A stretch of 64,000 nucleotides of DNA, taken from positions 1-64,000 of the forward strand of contig JAURWE010000066.1 in the NCBI GenBank assembly GCA_030655075.1, read 5' to 3'. Position numbers and translations under genes: made by a program. Source of the DNA: Pararhizobium sp. (GTDB taxonomy: Bacteria; Pseudomonadota; Alphaproteobacteria; Rhizobiales; Rhizobiaceae). The notes beneath the pieces were generated by a model. The model was not told the origin of the DNA, did not search any database, and was given only the letters and a program-made list of their open reading frames with translations. Below are positions 14,606-24,600 of this stretch, in pieces (position 1 is the first letter of the stretch; each line of letters opens with the position of its first letter).

Positions 14606-15378
14606 CAGCGGCCGCCTCTTGCGCGGATTTTTGGCTGTTCAGCGGTCGTGCCGCCGATGGTGGCGCTCGAGCGCGCCGCCAAGGCACGGCCGACAGCAAT
14701 CAGCACAGGGTTTTCATAGCCAATCGTGGCAATCCCCTCGGGAATATCAGCCAGCGTGCCGCGCCATTCGGCCTGTGCCGGGCGGCTGATGTCGCTGACG
14801 ATAAGCGCCGGCGTCGAACCGGGCAGGCCCTCGGCCAACAGCCGTTCGGCAATCAGCGGCGCCGTCCGGCCGCCCATGTAAAAAATCGTCGTCGTCATCG
14901 GATCGGCAACCGCTGCCCAGTTCACATTAGTTGGCAGGCCGCCAATGCGCGAATGGCCGGTGATAAAGCGCACCGATTGCGCGTGGTCGCGGTGGGTGAG
15001 CGAAATGCCGAGCTGGGCGGCAATGGCGCTGGCCGCCGTGATGCCGGGGATGACATCGACCGGTATGCTTTCGCGGTCGAGATGGGCGATTTCTTCGCCG
15101 GCTTGGCCAAAGATCATCGGGTCGCCGGATTTCAGCCGCACGACGCGTTTGCCGGCCTTGGCGAGCTTCACCATCATGTCGTTGATATCTTCCTGACGGC
15201 AGCTGCTGCGGCCGCCGCGTTTGCCCACCAGCATTCGCTTGGCCTCGCGGCGGGCAAGCTCCAGCACGTCGGCTGAAACCAGATCGTCGAACAGGATGAC
15301 ATCGGCCGCCTGCAGCGCACGTACCGCCTTCAGCGTCAACAGCTCCGCGTCGCCGGGACCGGCGCCCACCAGCGTCAC
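14605..15378 (-). CDS. cysG: Uroporphyrinogen-III C-methyltransferase (SUMT), N-truncated CysG
   Basis: A 257-residue SAM-dependent methyltransferase that makes precorrin-2 for sirohaem and cobalamin. Motifs: TLVGAGPGDAELLTLKA, GKRGGRSSCRQEDIN, RVVRLKSGDPMIFG, VIPGITAASAIAAQLG, SLTHRDHAQSVRFITGH, DPMTTTIFYMGG. The frame continues upstream of the GTG start as SEDPSGATGR, the linker that in CysG joins the N-terminal dehydrogenase/ferrochelatase part to SUMT, but the N-terminal part is absent and nasT sequence is found instead. So this is the C-terminal half of a CysG-type enzyme after a deletion. The SUMT domain itself looks complete and may work if translated from GTG 15378, which overlaps the nasT fragment stop by three bases (GTGA). 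Confidence 0.8.
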   Translation of the reverse strand: MTLVGAGPGDAELLTLKAVRALQAADVILFDDLVSADVLELARREAKRMLVGKRGGRSSCRQEDINDMMVKLAKAGKRVVRLKSGDPMIFGQAGEEIAHLDRESIPVDVIPGITAASAIAAQLGISLTHRDHAQSVRFITGHSRIGGLPTNVNWAAVADPMTTTIFYMGGRTAPLIAERLLAEGLPGSTPALIVSDISRPAQAEWRGTLADIPEGIATIGYENPVLIAVGRALAARSSATIGGTTAEQPKIRARGGR

Positions 15379-15581
15379 GCGGCCCGTTGCCCCGGAGGGG
15401 TCTTCACTAGGTCGATGAAGATCACGTCGGGCTGCAGCGTCTCGATGATGCGGGCAATGCCGTTGACCTCGTGCACGACGGTCACCCGCACATGCCCCGC
15501 CTCGCGCAATCCTTCCTCGATGATGGAGGCGCGGATTGCGTTCTCATCGATCACGAGAATGGTGAGGTCCAGATAAGCCAT
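15375..15581 (-). pseudogene. nasT: nasT fragment (ANTAR regulator, receiver start only)
   Basis: The 68 codons from ATG 15581 match the start of NasT, the nitrate/nitrite-responsive antiterminator: LTILVIDENAIRASIIEEGL, EAGHVRVTVVHEV and PDVIFIDL. After that the similarity stops and nine unrelated residues lead to a stop. The rest of the receiver and the whole ANTAR RNA-binding domain are missing, so the product cannot bind RNA. In rhizobia nasT usually stands at one end of the nitrate assimilation cluster, with cysG at the other end; here the two are fused out of frame. Confidence 0.75.
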
Positions 15582-15655
15582 GCGGCAATCCATGACGCAG
15601 TGCAGCAATTTGCGCAATGCGTAATAGCCTAAAATAACAGCATTATCCCGCAGGC

Positions 15656-18600
15656 TTAAAAATTAGGCGAAACGTCGCTCCAGCTCTCCAGCGCCAGTGC
15701 CAGCGAGGACGGCGGGCGGCTTTCCGGACCGAGTTCACGGCGCAGGCGATCGGAAAAAAGGCCAGGCCCATGCTCCGTCCTCTCGTCACTCTCGCGCTGC
15801 TCAGCACTGCCTGTGTGCAGATCGATGCGGATGGTTTCACTGATGGCGCCGTCCGATGAAGAGCCGCGAACAAGAATGTCGATGAAGGGTAGGCCCGCCG
15901 GGGGGCGGCCGATCAGCATGCCTTGCTGCGTCATCTGCAGCCAGCCGGGCAGGGGTCTGCCATCGGCAAGGGTCACGCGCAGCGACGCCTTGTCCATACC
16001 GGCCGCAGGAGACGGCATGATATAGAATGAGCCGCCGTGCACGATCGTATCGACGCTCAACCGGCCCGCACTGTCACCCGGAGAACCTGCCGTCAGGTCA
16101 TCGATCCGCCGGCCGCTTTCCTTCCATTCACCGATCTCCCGGACCAGAGACAGAACCGCTCCGTATTCGAGTGCCGGATCGCCGGCGCAGTGCCGTTCTG
16201 CCGCGTGGACGACATCCAGAACCGCCGCCTGCGGCGTGATGTCGTCGGCAATCCCGTCCAGATCCGCCATCATCGAGTTGATGGAGAACCCGGTGGGGCG
16301 AAGCATGGCCCGGCGCGGAAACGTCGCTTTCGGATCGTCAGGGTTGCCCGGCGGGTCCATTTCAAGCACGGGGATGCTGGCGACCTCCACGACCGGTTCC
16401 ATGCCGACCCCGATGGTCGCAACGGCCGCCGCAGAGGCGAGGCCCTGATCATCGGTCAGGGTAAAGCGCAGAACCCTGGTGCCGTTGCTCGGAGCGCCGC
16501 TCCGGTTCTCGTAGTGTATCGCCTGCACCAGCGCGCCGGCGTCAGCCCCGGGCAGCGGCACGGTCTGCCCTGCGTCATTCTCGATATGCAGGCTGCCTGT
16601 CCCATCATAGGTATAGCGGAATGTCGTGCCGCCAAAGGACAGCGTGCCGCTGGCGGCCGTGCCATAGATGATCCTGACAGCGCCGCCGAGGTAGATGACT
16701 TCATTGCCGCCATCGGCAAAACCTGACAGCGCCACGTCCAGTGACAGGATGTCTCCATCGACGTCGAACAGGACAGCACCGGTGGCCGCAACACGGAGCG
16801 GAGCATCACCCGCCAGAAAGCGCACGGCTGTGTCGAGACCGGCCGCCGCGCCATTCAGATCGATGACCGGTGCGTCGTTCTGCGGGTCGATGGTGATGGT
16901 CACCGTGGCATCGGATACAGCGCTGCCATCGCTGGCGCGGTAGGTGAACGAAACCACCCCGTTGAAATCGGCGGATGGCACGAAGGTCACCGCTCCGAAC
17001 ACGGTGTTGAGCCTCAGCGTGCCGCCCGATATCGCCACGGTCTGGCCGGCGCTGATAGCCTGGCCGTTGATCCGCGTGACAACCAGCACGTCGCCATCGG
17101 GGTCCAGATCGGGCGTGGCACCCACCGTGCCCGCTCCGGTGATCGGATTGAAGGATACCGGCTGATCCTCCGTCGTCTGAACCGTATCGGCGAGCGCCGC
17201 GGGCGCATCGTTGACCGGTGTCACGGTGCCGCTCACGGTTGCCGTCGAGACATTGCCGTGACCGTCGGAGACCGTATAGGTGAAGCTTGGATTGCCGGTA
17301 TAATTGAGCACAGGCGTGTAGGTCAGCGTCCTGTTGCCGTTGAGTTGGATCGTGCCGCCGGTGACACCGAGCGTCTGTCCCGCAAAGAGCGCCACGCCAT
17401 TGATGTGGCTGATCGTCAGCGTGTCTCCATCCGGATCGCTGTCATTCCCGAGCACCGCGAAGGTGATCGCACTTTCTTCGACTGTCACGAAACTGTCGGG
17501 ACCTGCCGTCGGCGCGTCCTGCACAGGCGTCACCGTGCCGTTGACCGTGGCCGTTGCCGTGCCGCCCTGTCCGTCCGAGACCGTATAACCGAAGCTGACC
17601 GCACCATAGAAATCGGCATGCGGGCTGAACCGCAGCGACCCGTCGGTGTTGAGCGTGACAATCCCGCCTGTAACCGGCACCGATCCACCCGTCACAATCG
17701 CCACGCCATTGATGCGGGTGACGGTCAGCACATCATTGTCGCCGTCGCTGTCGTTCAGGCGCACGTCGAGATCGACAGGCATATCCTCGCCGGTGGTGAA
17801 GCTGTCATTGATGGCGACCGGCACATCCTGCAGGCCATTCACCGTGCCGCTGACGGTGACCACCGTGCTGCCACCCTGGCCGTCGGCCACAGTGTAGGTA
17901 AAGGAAACAGTGCCATGGCTGTTGAGGGCAGGGGTAAAGGTCAGCGTGCCCAGAGCATTGAGCGTCACAGTGCCGCCGGTGACCGCCACCACATCGCCCG
18001 CCACAACAGGCGTGCCGTTGATCGCACCAATCGCCAGCGTGCCGCCATCAATATCGGAATCGTTGGCGAGAACGGCGAGCACCACCGCCGTATCCTCGTT
18101 GATGACGAAACTGTCGTTTACGCCCGTTGGGGCATCGTTCTCGCCGGTAACCGTCACCGTGGCCGTCGCCGTCGAAAATCCGCCCTGGCCGTCGCCGATC
18201 GTGTAGGTCACCGAGCTTGTCCGCGTCTGCCCGGCGGCCACATTGTCGAAACTGGTGCCCGGATTGAACACGTAGCTACCATCGCTGCCGATCGTGAAGG
18301 TACCACCGTTCGAACCGGCAACGGCACTGGAGACGGCGGACGTGCTGCCGTTGACGGCAATTACGGCCAAGGTGTCGTCATCCGGATCGCTGTCGGAGCC
18401 AAAGCCGTTGCTGGTGAACAGCGAGCCGCCGATGGCTGCATTTTCCGTGGTGGACAGCGCGTCGTTGACGGCAACCGGCACCGGGTTCGAGACCAGCCAG
18501 GAGAAGCTGCGGCTCGTCTGCGCCCCGGCCGCATCCCGGGCCGTGACGGTGACGGTATAGTCGCCGGTGAGACTGGCGTTCGGGTCGATGGTGCCGGCAA

Positions 18601-21600
18601 TCACCCCGCCAGCACTGATGGTTAGACCGTCCGGCAGGCCGGTGGCCGAAAAGCTTAAGCTGTCGCCGATATCAGGATCCGAGAAATTGCCGGATATATC
18701 GAGCGAGACCACATCCGCATCCTCACCGGTCTGTGTGGCAATGACGGAGGAGACCGGGGCATCATTGAGACCGGTGACGGTAACGGTGACTGTCGCCGTC
18801 GAGACGCCGCCACGGCCATCGGAAATCTGATAGCTGACCGAGGAGGTCCGGGTCTGCCCGGCGGCAAGGTTGATGAAGGATCCGTTCGGATTGAAGACCG
18901 CAACGCCGCTGGCATGGATGGTGAACACCCCGCCGTTGGACCCGCCCACCGGCAGGCCGATCGATGCCGCCGAGCCGTTGACCTGCGACACCGTCAGCCC
19001 GTCACCGTCGATATCCGTGTCATTGGCCACCACGTCAAAGCCGGTGCTGACACCGGCCGTGGTCGCCGCGCTGTCAGCGACGGCCACCGGTGCATCATTG
19101 GTGGCCGTGACGGTGACGGCAACAATGTATTCCACATCCACCGTTCCGTCGCTGACCACGTAGGTAAAGCTGTCATTTCCGTTGAAGTTGGCCGACGGCG
19201 TGTAGGTATAGGTGCCGCCGGGCTGGATGATGCGCACGCCATGCGCCGGCGCGGTGCCGCCTGCGGCATAGGTGAGCGGCGTACCGTCGGCATCTGTCGC
19301 CATCGGCAGTGTTCCTGAAAAAACCGTGTCCTCCGCCGTCGTGATCGACGTATCCGATCCGGCCGGCGCGTCGTTGATGGCCGCGACCGCGATCGTGGCC
19401 GTATCCGTGTCGGTGAGCGCGCCGCCGCCTCCCGAATGGCCCCCGTCTGCGGTCACCATGGTCAGGGTGACCGGGCCATTGGCATCGGCCGCCGGGCTGA
19501 AGATCGGGCGGAAGCCGCCGGAGAGATAGACGTTGATATCGCTGACAGTGCCTGTCAGCACCAGCGTGCCGCTGCCGGACCCCGCCACCGTGACAGTCCC
19601 ATCCGTGGTTGCGGCGAGCGACCCGGAAGTCACCGACAGCGTCACCGTCATTGTGCCCGCTCCGGCATCCAGGTCGAAAATCTGCAGCCCGGTCAGCGCG
19701 AAATTGGTGTCTTCGGTGGCGGAAAAGCTGACCGGCAACGTGTTGACGGGCGCATCGTTGACGGCCTGGATATCGAAGGTCAGCGTGTTCGGCGTCAGGT
19801 CGAGGTCGCTGCCGCCATTCGCCGTGCCGCCATCGTCGCGCACCTGGAAGGTGAAACCTGCAAGACCCGCGCCATGAGCATTCGCGGTTGGGGTAAAGGT
19901 CAGCGTGCCGATACTGGCAGCACTCACCGTCTGGCCAGCAGTCACCGGTACGCCACCCAGCGCCAGCACGCCATTGGATGGCAGCGTGGTGATGATGACG
20001 GCAGCCAGTGTGTTGGCTGGTATGTCATCGGTGTCGGAAAAGCCGAAATCGGCGCCGCTGAACGTGTGGATCGCATCCTCGTCCAGCGCGATCGTACCAT
20101 CGGCTCCATCAGGGGCATTGTTGACCGGCGTGATCGAAATCGTCGCCGTGTCGATGTCAGACAGCGCCAGTCCGCCCGTATTGCCATTGTCGTTGGTGGT
20201 CATCGTCAGCGTCACGCTGGCGGTCGATCCGGATGCCGGGGTGAACGACGGACGCAAGCCGCTGGCGAGATAGGCATTGATGTCGTCGACCGTGCCGGAC
20301 AGCTCGATCTGCCCGGTGCCGCTCCCCGTCACGGTCACCCCGCCGGCCGCAGTAGCCTCCAGCGTGCCCGCATCGACCGCGAGCGTGACGAAGACCGTGC
20401 CCGATCCTGCATCCGCATCGGCGATCGACAGGCCGGAGAGACCGGTATCCGTATCTTCAAGTGTTATGAAAGCCGGTGGCAGTGTGTTGACCGGCGGCGC
20501 GTTGACCGAGGCCACGGCCACGGTAACCGTCGCAGTTTCGGTGACGCCGCCGGATGTCACCGTATAGGAGAAGCTGGTGACGCCCTGAAAGGCGAGCCCC
20601 GGCGTGAACAGCAGCTGCCCGCCCGGCAGCAGCTCGACGCTGCCATTGGTCACCGCGAGGATATCGCCGGGCAGGATCGCCAGTCCGTCGATGGCCGTGG
20701 TCGACCGTCCTGCATTGTCGAAACTGTCATTGGCAAGCACTGTGATCGCGACCGCCACATCCTCGTCCGTCGAGGCCGTGTCGTCGACAATATCCGCGAC
20801 CGCGAGGATCGTAACGGCAATTGTGCCGGTATGGGTCGCCTGGCCGTCGAAGGCCGAGACCGTGATCTCGGCAGCGCCGTTATAGTCCGCCACCGGCGTA
20901 TAGGTGGCCCCGGCAAGTGCAGCATTGATGGCGGCCCGCGTTCCGGAAAAGGTCATCAAACCATCGGCTGTGCCGTCGCCGGTTGTGAAGCTGAGGCCGG
21001 CCGTGCCCGACAGGGTCAGCCCGCCGCTGTCCGCCGAGAGCGTGATCGTCAGAGTGTTGGTGTCGATGTCACTGACCACTATCGCATTGCCGCCGCCCGC
21101 CGAGAAAACGATCACCGTGTCTTCGGCCACGATCTGCGGTCCCGGCACGGTCGCAACAGGCGCGTCGTTCACGGCCACCACGGTAACGGTGACCGTCGCC
21201 GTTTCGGTGACGCCGCCTGAGGTGACTGTGTAGGTGAAGCTCGTGGTGCCGCTGAAATTGGCGGACGGCGTGTAGGTGATCGTGCCATTGGCATGGAAGC
21301 TGACACTGCCCTGACCGGCCGGCGGCTGGGTGACGGCGGTGAGCGCATGGCTGGGGTTTTCGAACGTGTCGGCCGTCGCGCCATTGCTGCCGGTGATGAC
21401 GTTGAAGGCCACGGGCGTGTCCTCGTTGGTCGAGACGGTGTCCGCCGTGATGTCTGCAACGGCAGCGATGGTGATGGCGATCGCGTCGGTGTCGGCCGTC
21501 GTTCCGTCCGAGGTCAGCACGGTCAGTGTGGCCGGCCCGTTGTAGTCGGCCCTCGGCGCATAGGTCAGGCCTGCCAGCGCCGCATTGATCTGCGCCGCCG

Positions 21601-24600
21601 TGCCGCTGATCGTGACGACGGCGGTTCCGTCATTGCCGATGGCCGCACCCGAGCCAGCTGCCACCGTCAGGGCGCCAGAGGTGACGCCGAGCGTCGTCGT
21701 CAAGAACCCGCCGTCGGCATCCGCCACGCTGATGCCGCCGATGGCAAGGGCCACGTCCTCGCTGGTGGTGCCGGCGCCTGGCACCGTATTGATCGGCGCA
21801 TCGTTGACCGGCATCACGATGACGGACACGGTCGCTGTTTCCGTCACGCCGCCGGAGCTCACCGTGTAGATGAAATTCGTCGTTCCATGGTAGTCGGTGG
21901 AGGGAATGAAGGTGAGCGTACCGTTCGCATTGAGCCAGACGGCGCCGTCTGCCACCGCCACCATGCCGTTGACGACGATGGCACTGCCGTTGATCGCGGT
22001 GATCGTATGGCCGGCATTCTCAAAATTGTCATTGGCATTGACGTCGATGACGAGGGACTGATCCTCGTTCGTGCTGGCGCCGTCCCCGGCAATATCGCCC
22101 ATCGCGGCAATGGTGATCGTTGCCGTGTCGGTGCCGGTGAGCAACCCATCGCCGGCGGTCATCGTCAGGGTCACCGTACCGTTGAAATCGGCCACCGGCG
22201 TGAAGACCGGCATGGTCGCCCCATTGACCAGATAGGCGTTGATGGCGGCGGGCGTCCCCGTCAGGGTCAGCATGCCGGTGCCGGCGCCGGAAACGGAAAC
22301 GCCCGGCATCGCCATCGCCGAAAGCGTGCCGGAATTCACCGAAAGCGTCACCTCCATGGTCGACGATCCCGCGTCTGCATCGGTCACGGACAGACCCGTG
22401 AGCGTCAGCGTCGTGTCTTCATTGATGCTGTAGGTGGCCGGCAGCGCGGCGACCGGCGCATCGTTGACGGCGACGATCGACACCGTGGCAATGGCGGTAT
22501 TGGAACTGGCCGCGCCATCGCTGGCGATGATGCTGATCGTGCGCGACACCGTCACCGGATCCTGCAACGACGATGAGAGGCGCACCAGCTGCAAGGCTGC
22601 CTGATAGTCGGACTTGGAAAACAGCCCCGACAGGGTCAGCCGGAAAGTCGCGGCATCATAGCTCACACCCATGCCGGGCGGCGGCGCGCCCGCCAGCGAC
22701 AGCAGGTCGCCGCTCTGGCCGTTGTCGATGGTCAGGATGACGGAGGCGAGATTGGCGCTATCGATGTCCGTGATCAGCACATCAGTATCGACGATCGCGA
22801 CACCGGCGCCATCCTCGGTGAACGTGGTACCGAAGCCGGTGCCGGCGCCGGAGGCGTCGAGGTCGAGCACCGGCGCGTCGTTCACCGGTGTCACGGTGAT
22901 CGTGGCTGTGTCGACGGCGCCGAGGATATTGCCGGAACCGCTGTTGCCACCGTCCGATGTCGTCATCGTCAGGGTGACGGCGCCGTTGAAATCTGCCGCC
23001 GGGGTAAACTGCGGCCGGGACGCCGCGGCGAGGAACGCATTGAGGCTGGCCAGCGTGCCCGACAGCACCAGGCTCGATGTGCCGGCGCCTGAAACGGTGA
23101 CGCCGCCACCGGTCGCCGCTGACAGCGTGCCGGAGGTGACGCCGAGCATCACGGTGATGGTGCCGCTGGCTGCATCGACGTCCGTGATGGACAGGCCTGT
23201 CAGCGCCAAGGCCGTTTCCTCGGCCGTGCTGTAGCTGACCGGCAGAGAATTGTCCGGCGCGTCGTTGACCGGGTTGATGGTGATGGTCCGGTTGTCCGCT
23301 CTGGTCAGGACCCCGCCGGTGCCGCTGTTGCCTCCGTCGCTGGTGGTCATGGTCAGCGCGACGCTGCCGCTGGCATTGGCGACCGGCACATAAACCGGCG
23401 CTGCAACCGATGCCAGATAGGCGTTGAGGCTGGCGAGCGTGCCGGTGAGAACCACGGTCCCGGTTCCCGATCCGGCCGCCGTCACGCCGCCACCCGGTCC
23501 GGCGGTCAGTGTTCCCGATGCAACGCTCAGCGTCACACTCATCGGCCCGGCGTTCGCATCGGGATCGCCAACCTGCAGCCCTGTGAGGGCGATGCTCGTA
23601 TCCTCGTTCACCGTCCAGCCGCCGCCGGGCATGCTGTTGACGGGAGCATCGTTGACAGCAGTGACGGCAATGGTCGAGGTTGCAACGGCTGACGATTGCG
23701 CGCCATCGTTGACGGTAACCTCGATGACCCGGCTGACCGTGCCCGGATTGTCGCCGGTGTTCGAGAAGGTGATGGCCCGGATCGCCGCCGCATAGTTCGC
23801 TTCGCTCGCCGATCCGGTGAGTGTGATGGTGATGCGCCCGGCAACGGACGTATCGATACTGCTGGTGATGCCGCCGGGCAGGGTTCCAAGGGTCAAAAGA
23901 TCGCCCGCCTGCGCATTGGTGAGCACGATCGTGGCCGAGCGCATCGCGCTGCTGTCGCGATCGCGCACATCTGCCAAAGGAGCGGCAATGGCCGCCGCCG
24001 CACCGTTTTCCGTGTAGACGGTGCTGTAGTTGACCCCGGCGACGGCATCGACGTTGGTAAAGGCGCTGATATTGTCGACGAAGATGTCGTCAAGGCCCAT
24101 CAGGACCAGCGGCCCCACGGACGAAAACCTGAAGACGAGATCGCCCTGTGCCGCAACGGTGCTCGGCAGGTCGATGGTGACCGGCGTGCGCGCCCAGCTG
24201 CCGGTCGTCGAATCCGTCATCGACGCAGGTGAGCCGGTGGCGCCGTTGAGATAGGTGATCGTCGCGGTGAAATAGGAGCCCAGCAGCACGCCGGTCGAGA
24301 TCCTGGCATAGACCACGCCGCCGATCGAAACCTCCAGCGTCGAGGGCGTGACGATGTCGAGAAGGAAGCCGTTGCTCCAGCCGGTTTCAAACGTAAGCTG
24401 TGCGGCGCCCGAAGGGGCGGAGCCGATGTTCCAGCCGCTGATGCCGGTTTGCGTGAGCGTGCCCGTCGCCTGGTTGGCCGTCCAGGCGAAGCCGCCATTA
24501 CCAATGGCGCCGGTGCCGCTGATGTTCCATCCGGCCAAGCCTGGATTGGTGCCATTGGCGATAATCTGACTTGGCATCAGGCCGGAATTCAGGTCCACCA

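Noticed and set aside
14605..15378. Full-length stand-alone CobA
   Set aside because: The linker SEDPSGATGR continues in frame upstream of the GTG as in CysG, and the flanking sequence is a nasT fragment, so truncation of CysG fits better.
16037..24254. Long open frames on the plus strand opposite the giant surface protein (up to nearly 600 codons)
   Set aside because: They are shadows of the high-GC repeat gene: Arg/His/Gly-rich composition, no ribosome sites and no family motifs.
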